Source: Bacillus sp. PAMC26568 (lineage in GTDB: Bacteria; Bacillota; Bacilli; Bacillales; Bacillaceae). From it: DNA of 64,000 nt. Positions within the stretch are counted from its first letter, which is position 1; each line of letters begins with the position of its first letter. The notes beneath the pieces were generated by a model. It was given only the letters and a program-made list of their open reading frames with translations, was not told the DNA's origin and made no database searches. The stretch lies in contig NZ_CP060137.1 of assembly GCF_014235785.1 (NCBI RefSeq), positions 3,472,001-3,536,000 of the forward strand, written 5' to 3'. Of the stretch, positions 19,401-27,757 are shown piece by piece. Position numbers and translations under genes: made by a program.

Positions 19401-20690
19401 GAATTCCCGTTCTAGATCCTCATACATTACTTCATGAGTGCCGCGCAGATTAGGATCCTGAACATGAAATACCATTAAATTGTCATCATATCCTGCTAGC
19501 AATTGAACATGGGAAGTCGTTGGATAATCGATATTAATCATTACAGCAGCGTTTCGATCGATTAACGTTTTGAATAATTCCTGATTGCCAAAAAAGTAAC
19601 GGCAAAGAAACTCTTTCTCTTCAAAGTATTCAATTGCTTTTGTTAATTTTGAACCTGAAATCGTATATACAGATTCTGCAATCTCATCCTGGCTGTATGT
19701 TTTTCCGAACATGCTGAAAATCATTTCTCCACATGCAGGTACACAAAAGTTATATTTTTGAACGACCGGCTTAAAGTTCAGCATTCTATGTTTTTTATCT
19801 GCACGGCCATTAAATTTTTTGTAATGGGACCCCGTTTTAAATTCATTATGTTCTTTTAGGTATTCTTCAAGTTTCTTAAATTCTTTCTGTTCGTATAAGG
19901 CATCAGCTGTGTAATATTCACACATGTCCTTATATTCATGAAACGGAGTTAAATCATTTAACTCAGAAATCATCTTCTCCATTTCCATCCAGCGTTTCTG
20001 TTTAGAGCATAGCCTTATTTTCTCGACCATCAGTTTTGGAAAATCCGGATAGGACCTTAATGCATCATCTAATACTGTTTGTGTTTTTTCCATCTCTCCC
20101 TGAAGGGCAAAGTGCTGAACTAGAAGGGAATAGGCAATGACACCCTCTTTTTCATCTTTCTTCCCCAATTCTAATCGCTCTATGGCTTTGTCCCATTCAC
20201 CGCTTTGGAGATAATAATAAGCCCATCTTGTATCCATGGAATCTTCTGCCACTTCTGCACACTTCTTTAAATAAGCATCAGCAGCCTTTAAGCGGCGCAT
20301 TTGAATAAGTGCAATAGCCATATTAAAATAGAGCTTTTCCCGCAACTCAGCCGGGAGATCTTTATTTTCAAGTTCCTTTAACAAATCTTCCGCTTCAATC
20401 AATCGATTCTCATCAATTAACTGTTCGCAATACCATAGGGCGGTTTGCGATGTTTTTAATCTGCGATAACTGTCTCTGATCAAGATCCCGCTCATCTGAT
20501 CCATTAGTGAAGCATCTAAAACCTGCAATAAGAGTTTTATCTGCTTTTCGTCTTTAAAGGACCGAATGAATCTGCGGTAATGGGAAAGTTTCTTCTCTTT
20601 CACAACTTCACGATATTCTACTAAAAAGTGACTGATTGCAGCAGAATAGTCATGCTTTTTCAGCATTTCCTCTATGTATGATATTTTCAT
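16455..20690 (-). CDS. Giant TPR protein with an internal C39-like cysteine peptidase domain
   Basis: A 1411-residue protein with no signal peptide or membrane segment, so probably cytoplasmic. Residues 1 to about 290 are helical repeats. About 300-445 is a papain-like C39_2 domain: Cys316 in YNFCVPACGEM, His394 in TSHVQLLAGYDD and Asp412 in FHVQDP form a plausible triad. The rest to the C-terminus is many TPR units, such as ILWSYLALTELNQDNLKEAI and AWYQRAKCDKELGRYHLALR. No tailoring enzyme or export gene is adjacent, only the APH-like kinase. A role as a scaffolded protease, or as a peptidase relative used for acyl or peptide handling, is possible, but none can be assigned. Confidence 0.85.
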   Translation of the reverse strand: MKISYIEEMLKKHDYSAAISHFLVEYREVVKEKKLSHYRRFIRSFKDEKQIKLLLQVLDASLMDQMSGILIRDSYRRLKTSQTALWYCEQLIDENRLIEAEDLLKELENKDLPAELREKLYFNMAIALIQMRRLKAADAYLKKCAEVAEDSMDTRWAYYYLQSGEWDKAIERLELGKKDEKEGVIAYSLLVQHFALQGEMEKTQTVLDDALRSYPDFPKLMVEKIRLCSKQKRWMEMEKMISELNDLTPFHEYKDMCEYYTADALYEQKEFKKLEEYLKEHNEFKTGSHYKKFNGRADKKHRMLNFKPVVQKYNFCVPACGEMIFSMFGKTYSQDEIAESVYTISGSKLTKAIEYFEEKEFLCRYFFGNQELFKTLIDRNAAVMINIDYPTTSHVQLLAGYDDNLMVFHVQDPNLRGTHEVMYEDLEREFGNNGVLSIAIVPEKDAAQLDVLSEKEHEIAERLFSLTEEDDSKLSVEDQAFLKDHLQHMAVSAYIIKYLPNKVDEAILETASGYVFAHSEESEYRSLSAAMGYFSINKIERSEEYLKQIKFKHYLSNYWYLKGRISYSSDDYTGAFASFKEAVKNEPDDHILWSYLALTELNQDNLKEAIKYSEIAMDINEEDAFPQINHGMILMEMDKFDEARALFHRILNTDKHNGYAWYQRAKCDKELGRYHLALRGFQTAISLEPDVSLGYRELAGLYEFVYEDTVKAKETLQKGINECGENELLIQELGDLYERAGDYAQARIWYEKAAELDAEDVYSRISLASIFKEEGKLEQCFQSINLYYEDFQKNSEFLVNAGKLMWAAAEEMEEKESHIELALSYVEKGILYAGADLEEALEVYVNLVSETPFYRRGLKFLESLRNDKTREEFLLISYIGCLYEAHGYLDKAKEYFDGAIAIKNDDILPFYRLGEIACKIEDNDEAEKYYKKVLELDSSHEQAMLDLASIAKRREDREQELDYLLRAFNLNPYCIPVETVLQVMEKPSEIEEFKGHLLSLEKKVEQAFFYDALAHVHGKLGDIKEEENCLSKAYELAPSQFQILVHQVKLWMKQGKVKQAKAQLHTLIMENSENKSLYDTWIELMLSTRSMPKLDSEIRKMKLSNQEKSMVFMNAAAAYERHLQSMQDAVEEVEEQKSWLKRIRNFSKVSLNFGILIGLYEESIKLDRENSAAVFWFVDFYENSGLSEDAIKVLEQSIRHNWDPDIAYRLAGLYVNEYGTVSEKKAVKYLSEACNLLETLLEDNEDPDYFNLFGAALTELGDYEEAENAHLRAVEIEPAVEKGYFHLSRIYEAMEKYKKAEKAIAKAIDIDPNDHDNYNQLGLIYKHQNKMEQALGAVEKAISMEPEDLISLYNRACYLSILGRFKESADQLETLYKLDEEFIFTEMAEDDEDLELLKEAGYFPLNPQMKR

Positions 20691-20893
20691 AGTTACCCCT
20701 CGCCAGATTATTCAGAATATGAAGCCATTCCATTTAAATATACTCTGTTTTCGCTTATTTGTAATCATAAAAGCGGGAAGTCATGCCATACTTTTTTGAG
20801 CAATTCCGAGCCCTGCTTTAGAGAGTGAATTGACCAAAAGAAAAAGAGGCATCTGCGGGTGAAAGCAGGGGATTCAGCAATGGATATTGTTTG

Positions 20894-21017
20894 TGAATCT
20901 GGAAACAATTTTCTGAACAGTCTTAAACAGTGCTGAGCGGTCAGAAATCGATTTGAACGGCCATAATTCAGGGACGAGCGGTCAAAAGCAGGATGTGAGC
21001 GGTCAGAACATATATTT
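20894..21017. repeat. Degenerate 21-base-period repeat, locus 3
   Basis: Units begin near 20894, 20915, 20935, 20955, 20976 and 20997; four share GAGCGGTCA or GAACGGCCA. On the minus strand each reads about TTCTGACCGCTC plus nine bases and translates as heptads containing Asp-Arg-Ser. The open frame at 20765-21106 is explained by this repeat and is not called as a gene. The array separates the TPR gene start from the nucleoside hydrolase terminator. Confidence 0.7.
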
Positions 21018-21040
21018 CCACAATCAGGAGCGCTCTTTAC

Positions 21041-21075
21041 AAAAAAAAAGACGAACTCATTAATGAGTCCGTCTA
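21041..21075 (-). terminator. Terminator of the nucleoside hydrolase gene
   Basis: AGACG-A-ACTCAT/ATGAGT-C-CGTCT hairpin, with T9 following on the minus strand. It overlaps the stop codon. Confidence 0.93.
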
Positions 21076-22007
21076 ACATCTGATGACATGACACTAATAA
21101 AATCACTTATGAAGTCCTGATATTGAAAGTGCAGTGCTATTGTATGACGGGCTCCAGGAGACATCAGATTATTTCTAAAGTCAGCATAGCTGAGACCCCT
21201 GGCATTTTCCAAAACAATTACTTCTACATTTTTTGTGACGGAATAAATCTTATCTTTGTTCAGCATAAAGTACAATGTGAACACATCATGGATAGACGCG
21301 CCGCTTCCCTCTGGCCTTAGCTTAGCGTACGCATCCGTATAGTAGTTTGTAATGGATGGAATAAGATCCTTATAGGGGTTTGAAGCAATGGAGTATATGT
21401 AACCCGCTATTTGTCTCGTCACAATTGCATTGTTTGTGACATTAAGAGGAGTAATGTATACTTTTTTGGAATATTTGAGAACAACGTTTACAGCGATTGG
21501 ATCCCCGTGAAAGTTTGCTTCTGCTAAAGGTGTGACATTTCCTGGTACGAAAAAGGCTCCTCCCATTAAATAGATTTCTTCGATTTCTTTCATTATTTCG
21601 AGGTTTAAATTAAATGCATTTGCCAGTGCAGTCATTCGTCCCGTATCTACGATTGTTAGATCTTTGTTCTGTTCAATAATTGTGAAAATATAACTGAACT
21701 CCTTCACATTTACTTTCATACCCTCTGGCGGTCTTATCGGTCCTAAACCTTCCTCACCGTGAATTTCCGGATAATAAACCGAGACCTCGCCGGTAAGAGG
21801 AAAGGTCGCGCCTACTATGACCGGGATATCCTCTCTTCCTGCAAGCTGAAGCAAATAGGCTGCATTTTCAGTTGCCTGCTGTTTCGAAACATTTCCATAA
21901 CTCGTTACGATTCCGAGCAGCTCAATTTTCGGATTTAATAATGCATATATGATGGCAAGGGAATCATCAATCCCAGGATCAGCAAAAAGCAAAATTTTTC
22001 TCATCAT
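21060..22007 (-). CDS. Nucleoside hydrolase (IUNH family)
   Basis: A 315-residue hydrolase expected to split ribonucleosides into ribose and base. The calcium/ribose motif appears as FADPGIDDSLAI (usually DTDPGIDDALAI), so the outermost Asp is replaced by Phe, while the Asp residues that bind calcium and ribose in known structures remain. Also seen are VTSYGNVSKQQATENA, IYLMGGAFFVPGNVTPLAEA, NFHGDP and the C-terminal SIHDVFTLY with the last metal-binding Asp. AGGTGG precedes the start. It stands alone between its terminator and an upstream non-coding stretch. Substrate preference is not predictable. Confidence 0.9.
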   Translation of the reverse strand: MMRKILLFADPGIDDSLAIIYALLNPKIELLGIVTSYGNVSKQQATENAAYLLQLAGREDIPVIVGATFPLTGEVSVYYPEIHGEEGLGPIRPPEGMKVNVKEFSYIFTIIEQNKDLTIVDTGRMTALANAFNLNLEIMKEIEEIYLMGGAFFVPGNVTPLAEANFHGDPIAVNVVLKYSKKVYITPLNVTNNAIVTRQIAGYIYSIASNPYKDLIPSITNYYTDAYAKLRPEGSGASIHDVFTLYFMLNKDKIYSVTKNVEVIVLENARGLSYADFRNNLMSPGARHTIALHFQYQDFISDFISVMSSDVRRTH

Positions 22008-22082
22008 AAAACCACCTAAAAGATATTTATTTTATTCATTTATATGGACATAAATTAACTTCCATTCTAATAATCATTCTTT

Positions 22083-22199
22083 TTGTTATGCAAAAATGAA
22101 AGTGCTTTTAAGTGTCTTCAGAATTTAAAAAGAAATCTCCAGAAAGAAGAAAAAGGTATAGACAAATCTTATGAGAAGTTGAGGAAGCAGAATAATTAA
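22083..22199 (+). other. Possible small reading frame or gene remnant
   Basis: An open frame from TTG 22083 encodes LLCKNESAFKCLQNLKRNLQ, then QKEEKGIDKSYEKLRKQNN, and stops just before a terminator-like hairpin. The composition looks protein-like, but there is no ATG or ribosome site. It may be the 3' remnant of a lost gene, or chance. Nothing else is seen between 22008 and 22300. Confidence 0.2.
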
Positions 22200-22200
22200 T

Positions 22201-22230
22201 AAGGAAACCACCATGGGCTCCTTTTTATTT
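22201..22230 (+). terminator. Terminator-like hairpin
   Basis: AAGGA/TCCTT arms with inner CC/GG pairs, followed by TTTTTATTT. No intact gene lies immediately upstream. Confidence 0.5.
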
Positions 22231-22315
22231 ATTAAGCTAAATTTTTTAAGCCAAAAGGATTTTGATGATAAAAGTGTAATATATTCACTTATCTGATATT
22301 TGGAGAGTGAAGGTC

Positions 22316-24700
22316 ATGGAAGCACAAGCAGTACGAAAAGTAAGACCTATGCGGAGAAAAGCCGTTTGGATTGGCTTTGGAGGATTATTATTTTTAATGA
22401 TTGGTGCGGTCATTTTCATTAACCTTTACATCGAAAAAAGTCTTCCTAAACTCAGCGGAGACATTAATGTAAGCGGTATCAAAAATGCAGTTGAGGTAAC
22501 GAGAGATAAAAATGGTGTTCCTCATATCAGTGCTCAATCGGAACAAGATTTATATATTGCACAAGGTTATGTCCAGGCTCAGGACCGCTTATTTCAAATG
22601 GACTTAAGCCGCAGGCAGGCGTCTGGAATGCTAAGTGAGGTTGTTGGCGAAGCTGCCGTTGATAGAGACAAGTTTTTCCGGACACTGGGCTTAAGAAGAG
22701 CAGCAGAAGCTTCCTACCCTGAATATGACCAAAAATCCAAGGAAGCTATGAAATGGTTTGCAGATGGAGTGAATGCCTTTATAGAAGAAGCTAGCGCGAA
22801 TGGAACTCTTCCGCCTGAATTTAAGCTTCTTGGTTATGAGCCTGCGAGATGGACACCGATTGACTCATTAACAATTGGAAAATACATGGCATTCGATTTA
22901 GGCGGACACTGGTCTGGACAAGCTTTTCGCTATTGGGCGCTCGACACGTTCCCTGAGGAAAAAGCATATGACTTATTCCCATCCTATCCTAAAGATGCAC
23001 CTGAAATTCTTACGGCCTATAAAGATGTACATTTAGAAATTGAAAAAAGCTTTGCCAGTGCGATCATCCCTCCTGAATTTAATGGAAGCAACAATTGGGT
23101 CGTAAGCGGTGAAAAAAGCAAAAGCGGAAAACCTCTGCTTGCAGATGATCCTCACCTGTCACTCGGCACACCATCCATTTGGTATCAAATGCATTTACAA
23201 GCAGAAGAAATGAATGTGAGCGGAGTTATTTTTGCAGGAGTGCCAGGAATTATTCTTGGCCATAACGATCACATTGCCTGGGGTGTAACAAATACAGGCC
23301 CTGATGTTCAGGATTTATATATTGAAAAAAGAAATCCAGACAATCCGCATCAATTTTTATATAACAATAAATGGGAAGATGCAACAGTACATAGCGAGCC
23401 AATCGCGATAAAGGATGCTAAAACGCTTGATTATGAGGTCGTTGAAACGCGTCATGGCCCTATCGTGTCAGATTTTGCATTTGATAAACATAAAGATACC
23501 GCACTTGCGATGAAATGGACGGCACTTATGCCTTCTGCAGAATTTCAAGCTGTGCTGTCGATGAATAAAGCAAAAAACTGGGATGAGTTCGAAGATGCAC
23601 TCACTGACTTTCACGTTCCAACACAGAATTTCGTTTTCGCCGGATCAGATGGAACCATCGCCTATAAAGCAAACGGAAAGATTCCAATCAGAAAAAAAGG
23701 TGACGGACTGATCCCTGTACCAGGCTGGACAGACGAATATGAATGGAAGGGATTTATTCCTTATGACGAGCTTCCGCGGGTGATAAACCCTGAAGAAGGC
23801 TTTGTTGCAACAGCCAACAACAAGGTGATCGATGAAAGTTATCCTTACCATATTAGCCATCATTGGGCACAGCCGTACAGGTATAAGAGAATCAAAGAAG
23901 TGTTAGAGACAAGTAAAAAGCTCACTTTAAATGATATGAAGAATCTGCAGATTGACCAGCGAAACTTGTATGCGGAGGAATTTTTACACCCGCTGCTTGA
24001 AAGGATTAGCGCGTCAGATCTGAATGATACTGAAAAAGCTGCAGCTAATCTTTTAGGTAAATGGAATCTTCAAGATGATAAAGAAATGACAGCTCCTCTG
24101 CTCTTTCATTTGTTAATGAAAGAAATTCCAGTAACCTTATTTAAAGAAGCTGTTCCTAAAAATATGGATACTCTATTTGAAGGAAAGCAAGGTATTGTTG
24201 ATGAACTGCTGAGACGTGCTTTAAATGGTGATGAATCTGAATGGATTGCAGAAAAAGGGGGTCTTGATCAAGTTCTGCATACTTCGTTCAGGAATGTAGT
24301 TTCTTCCCTTATAGAAGAATACGGCAAGAACCCTGAGGACTGGAACTGGGGCGACTATCACCAGCTTTATTTTGGCCATCCTCTCTCATCAGCATCTCCT
24401 GTATTGAAATGGCTGTTTAATAACGAAAAGCCGTTGCCAGTCGGGGGCAGCCAAATTACAGTTGGGGCAGCAAGCTATACTGCCGAAGGAGTCGTCGATC
24501 ACGGTGCTTCCTGGCGCTTTGTAATCGATGCAGCCGAAATAAGCAAAGGCCATCATATCGTCGGACCTGGACAATCAGGACATGTCAAAAGTGAATGGTA
24601 TCATGATCAGCTTGATGATTGGATCAGCGGCAATTATCATTTGACAGATATTCATGCTGAGCAAACTGAAAAAGGATTAACATTATTGCCGAAGGAATAA
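22316..24700 (+). CDS. Penicillin acylase family protein, membrane-anchored
   Basis: A 794-residue Ntn-hydrolase precursor. A basic N-terminus and one hydrophobic segment (about 14-38) suggest an uncleaved anchor with the enzyme outside the cell. The alpha part begins VEVTRDKNGVPHISAQSEQD. Self-cleavage should occur before Ser258 in NGSNNWVVSGEKSKSGKPLL, giving the beta chain with the N-terminal catalytic Ser. The end RFVIDAAEISKGHHIVGPGQ is typical of the family. Possible substrates are N-acyl amides such as acyl-homoserine lactones or beta-lactams; neither can be chosen from the sequence. I use ATG 22316, 8 bases after GGAGAG; the in-frame GTG at 22307 overlaps that site. Confidence 0.92.
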   Translation: MEAQAVRKVRPMRRKAVWIGFGGLLFLMIGAVIFINLYIEKSLPKLSGDINVSGIKNAVEVTRDKNGVPHISAQSEQDLYIAQGYVQAQDRLFQMDLSRRQASGMLSEVVGEAAVDRDKFFRTLGLRRAAEASYPEYDQKSKEAMKWFADGVNAFIEEASANGTLPPEFKLLGYEPARWTPIDSLTIGKYMAFDLGGHWSGQAFRYWALDTFPEEKAYDLFPSYPKDAPEILTAYKDVHLEIEKSFASAIIPPEFNGSNNWVVSGEKSKSGKPLLADDPHLSLGTPSIWYQMHLQAEEMNVSGVIFAGVPGIILGHNDHIAWGVTNTGPDVQDLYIEKRNPDNPHQFLYNNKWEDATVHSEPIAIKDAKTLDYEVVETRHGPIVSDFAFDKHKDTALAMKWTALMPSAEFQAVLSMNKAKNWDEFEDALTDFHVPTQNFVFAGSDGTIAYKANGKIPIRKKGDGLIPVPGWTDEYEWKGFIPYDELPRVINPEEGFVATANNKVIDESYPYHISHHWAQPYRYKRIKEVLETSKKLTLNDMKNLQIDQRNLYAEEFLHPLLERISASDLNDTEKAAANLLGKWNLQDDKEMTAPLLFHLLMKEIPVTLFKEAVPKNMDTLFEGKQGIVDELLRRALNGDESEWIAEKGGLDQVLHTSFRNVVSSLIEEYGKNPEDWNWGDYHQLYFGHPLSSASPVLKWLFNNEKPLPVGGSQITVGAASYTAEGVVDHGASWRFVIDAAEISKGHHIVGPGQSGHVKSEWYHDQLDDWISGNYHLTDIHAEQTEKGLTLLPKE

Positions 24701-24713
24701 ATTACGGTGTTAT

Positions 24714-24797
24714 TCTTTCTACTCGTACCATAAATGTGTGTGTCTGTACAAAAATTTTCCGGCCATTTTCTCACTTTTCTGGCCGATTTATATTAAC
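24714..24797. repeat. Weak 21-base-period stretch (possible fifth locus)
   Basis: TTTCCGGCCATTTT at 24756 and TTCTGGCCGATTTA at 24777 are 21 bases apart, and weaker units may start at 24714 and 24735. The location before a terminator fits the other four loci, but the match is poor. Confidence 0.3.
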
Positions 24798-24854
24798 ATG
24801 GGTACCGCTCCGCACTTTATGAAGCAGTAAATCTATATGAATTTTACAAAAATA

Positions 24855-24886
24855 AAAAAGCTGCATCAGGCATGATGCAGCTTTTC
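24855..24886 (-). terminator. Terminator of the LacI-type regulator gene
   Basis: AAAAGCTGCATCA/TGATGCAGCTTTT hairpin with A and T tails on both sides. It overlaps the end of the regulator frame and could also stop the penicillin acylase transcript. Confidence 0.93.
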
Positions 24887-25909
24887 TACTGTCGAATTAT
24901 TTTTGCACGATTGTCGTTTCACAAGTTTGTGAGGGATGATAATCCTCTTGATTGGATCTAATGGATCTTCAACAAGATGTATGACATGTTTGGCCGCTTC
25001 GTAGCCAAGCTGAAAAATGTTGATATCCACTGTCGTAAGCGGCGGTCTCGATACTTCTGAGAGCATTACATTGTTAAACGATACTACGGAAACGTCATTT
25101 GGGACATTGATTCCCATATCATCTAGCATATTCAAAACACCGAGCGCCATTAAGTCATCAGCAACGACAAGAGCAGTTGGCGGCTCATCCAGTTTGAACA
25201 GTTCCTGAACGGCTGCCTGTCCGCCTTCTTTTAAGAATTGGGCGTGTACGATATAGTCATCACGATAGTTTAAACCTGCATTTCGAATCGCTTTTTCATA
25301 TCCTAAAAGCCGCTCGATTGTCACAACAAGCTTTAGATTTCCGCCGATGAAGGCAACGCGCTCATGGCCAAGCTCAATAAGGTGCTCTGTCACTTCTTTT
25401 GCAGCACGATAATTATCATTATCTACGTGCGTAATGCGCTCAACGTCTTTGAATGGTTTTCCGACTATGACAAATGGAAAATTTTTGAGCAGCAGATATT
25501 TAGTCAGTTTATCATCGACCTGAGAATACAATAGGATAATTCCATCTACCCGTTTGCCTTCTACCATTTGCACGACGCCTTCCATGATTTCCGCATCCGT
25601 CTCACCTGTTGACATATGGAGTGCATAATGTTTTTGATGAGCTCCTTTGCTTATCCCGCGAATGACTTCTGGAAAGAATGGATTCAAAAACGCTTTATCA
25701 GCTGATCCTGGAATAATAATACCAATCGCTTGGGTTGATTGATTTGCCAAACTGCGGGCGATAAAGTTCGGATGATATCCAAGCTCATTCATCGCTTCCC
25801 TGACTCTTTCTTTTGTTTTCTCACTTATACGCGGGTTATTAGCTATAACTCTCGAAACCGTTGATGGAGCTACATTCGCTAACCTTGCGACATCTTTTAT
25901 TGTTGCCAC
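24866..25909 (-). CDS. LacI family regulator of the maltodextrin genes
   Basis: A 347-residue repressor. The N-terminal helix-turn-helix IKDVARLANVAPSTVSRVI (4-22) and hinge helix IARSLANQST are followed by a periplasmic-binding-protein-like effector domain (from QAIGIIIPGSADK). Start is GTG after GAGAGGGATGGG. It lies downstream of amylase and maltodextrin importer genes on the same strand, the place of the regulator in the B. subtilis yvd/mdx locus. It probably binds the AAACGTTTTCCC sites at 31585 and 31662 and is released by maltose or maltodextrin; that is inference from family and position. Confidence 0.9.
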   Translation of the reverse strand: MATIKDVARLANVAPSTVSRVIANNPRISEKTKERVREAMNELGYHPNFIARSLANQSTQAIGIIIPGSADKAFLNPFFPEVIRGISKGAHQKHYALHMSTGETDAEIMEGVVQMVEGKRVDGIILLYSQVDDKLTKYLLLKNFPFVIVGKPFKDVERITHVDNDNYRAAKEVTEHLIELGHERVAFIGGNLKLVVTIERLLGYEKAIRNAGLNYRDDYIVHAQFLKEGGQAAVQELFKLDEPPTALVVADDLMALGVLNMLDDMGINVPNDVSVVSFNNVMLSEVSRPPLTTVDINIFQLGYEAAKHVIHLVEDPLDPIKRIIIPHKLVKRQSCKNNSTVEKLHHA

Positions 25910-26088
25910 AATCCCATCCCTCTCTTACTTTCAACATGCTTGGAGCCAAGTTCCAGCATTCCATATTGAAATTCTAATTTATCATCTTTTTCTCTTTATG
26001 AACAGCTTGTAAACGGATTCAAATATTGGGAATCAGAATACCTTAAAGCTAAAGGCAAGAACTTTATTTCACCTTAGCATCACTGATT

Positions 26089-27624
26089 TTATCCTTGCTT
26101 CTTTCTTCTGTTCATAAAAAGAAATCCTGCAAACAATGCCGGTACGACAACGAATACACTGATCAGCGGAAGATTAGGTCCTGTTTTTTCGCCCACTTCG
26201 TAAAGCTCAGATGTTTCGCGGTCGAGTATGATTTCATACTTGCCATTTTTTTCTTTTGTAATATCACCTGTCAACAAACCGCGCAGTTCTTTATTTTCAT
26301 CCAGCACTTCTGCTGTCAGGATTGCATTTCTTGATTTATCTGTATTATTCAGGGCTATTACGGTTACTTCTTCCTCATAGGTTCTCTTGAGGATCGTCAT
26401 TCCTTTGTCATCATATAAAACTTCCATATCACCGCGTCTTAAAGATGGAAACTCCGAACGAATTTCTCCGAGCTTTGACACATATTTAATCAGCTCATCA
26501 TTTGCACGGAAATTCATCATCCTTCGATTGTCTGGATCTTTGCCGCCATCTAATGCAATTTCTGTTCCATAATACACAACTGGCATACCAGGTGCAGCAT
26601 ACATGTAAGTCAATGCCATTTTTAATCGCGTGACCGGGTTTTGATTATTAGAAATGGCTTTTCTTGTAAATCGTTCATTGTCGTGATTGTCAATAAAATT
26701 CCCTAAAATATAAGGATCCTTGTAAAGCACTTTATTGCGCTTAAACACATTCGCAAGCATTCCGGGAGAACCGCCGACATCTGAAAAAACGGCAGAAGCA
26801 TCTTCAAAAAAAGGATAATCAACGACAGAATCAATTCCTGTTTCCGTATAACCTGCTACGTAGCGGGGGTCTTTATCCCAAACCTCTCCCATCAGGAAAA
26901 AATCTTCCTTCACTGATTTTACTTCTTTCGAAAATTCTTCCCAAAAGTCTTTCGGAACATGCCGAACAGTATCTAATCGATATCCGTCAATATCTGTCTC
27001 GGTGATCCACCACTTTGCTGCATCCATCAGAAATGCCCGCGTTTCAGGATTTTCTGTGTTCAAATCAGGCAATCCAAACAGCCAGCCATTTTCTACTTCT
27101 TCTTGATTTTGCCAATTAGCAATATCCTTTTTTTCATGAAACCAGTCTTTTTTCTCAGGGTCCTGCAGCCATGGATGCTGATAACCGGTATGATTTACTA
27201 CGAAATCAAGTACAACTTTTATGTCCCGTTTGTGGGCTTCTTTTACAAGCGTTTTAACATCATCAAGAGTTCCGAAGTTCTCATCCACTTTTTTAAAGTC
27301 ACGAATCCAATAGCCGTGATAACCGCCTTCTTCATTATCAAAAACAGGTGTCAGCCAAATGGATGTAAACCCCATTTCCTGAATATAATCCAGTTTATCA
27401 ATAATTCCTTGAAGATCTCCCCCATGGTAGGCTTTCGGATCTTTCGGATTTGCTTCAAAATCATTGCTTGCATCACCATTGTTAAAACGGTCAATCATAA
27501 TAAAATACATGCTTTCATCTTGCCAAGATCGATCTTCCTTCTCTTCTGCATTCGCAATGTTTGCTGAATAACATGTGAGAAGGAAAAAAGGGATGATTAG
27601 TACTTGTACGAATCGCTTAAGCAT
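26089..27624 (-). CDS. Secreted, membrane-anchored alpha-amylase (GH13)
   Basis: A 511-residue enzyme with a signal peptide (LIIPFFLLTCYSANIANAEE) and a C-terminal membrane segment followed by NRRKKQG, so the enzyme should be tethered outside the cell. GH13 regions are complete: VVLDFVVNHTG, the nucleophile Asp in DGYRLDTVRH (about 222), the acid Glu in FLMGEVWDKD (about 251) and FIDNHDNERF (about 317). No LPXTG motif is seen, so the anchor is the helix itself. It should cut starch into maltodextrins for the MdxEFG importer encoded upstream on the same strand. Confidence 0.93.
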   Translation of the reverse strand: MLKRFVQVLIIPFFLLTCYSANIANAEEKEDRSWQDESMYFIMIDRFNNGDASNDFEANPKDPKAYHGGDLQGIIDKLDYIQEMGFTSIWLTPVFDNEEGGYHGYWIRDFKKVDENFGTLDDVKTLVKEAHKRDIKVVLDFVVNHTGYQHPWLQDPEKKDWFHEKKDIANWQNQEEVENGWLFGLPDLNTENPETRAFLMDAAKWWITETDIDGYRLDTVRHVPKDFWEEFSKEVKSVKEDFFLMGEVWDKDPRYVAGYTETGIDSVVDYPFFEDASAVFSDVGGSPGMLANVFKRNKVLYKDPYILGNFIDNHDNERFTRKAISNNQNPVTRLKMALTYMYAAPGMPVVYYGTEIALDGGKDPDNRRMMNFRANDELIKYVSKLGEIRSEFPSLRRGDMEVLYDDKGMTILKRTYEEEVTVIALNNTDKSRNAILTAEVLDENKELRGLLTGDITKEKNGKYEIILDRETSELYEVGEKTGPNLPLISVFVVVPALFAGFLFMNRRKKQG

Positions 27625-27757
27625 CCCTCTGCCCCCCTTACTGCGTATTAGCTGTTTTTCATCTCTTTCTCTACTGTGGGGAAATATGATAATTTTAGAC
27701 AGCTTTACGTATAAGACTATTAAATTGCGGCATTTATTTCAATATGAAATTGATTTC

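Noticed and set aside
20765-21106. 113-codon open frame on the minus strand
   Set aside because: It is the translation of the 21-base repeat locus 3 (heptads with Asp-Arg-Ser) and runs into the nucleoside hydrolase terminator; no ribosome site.
27103-27567. 154-codon open frame opposite the amylase gene
   Set aside because: Antisense shadow of a clear GH13 gene; no start signal.
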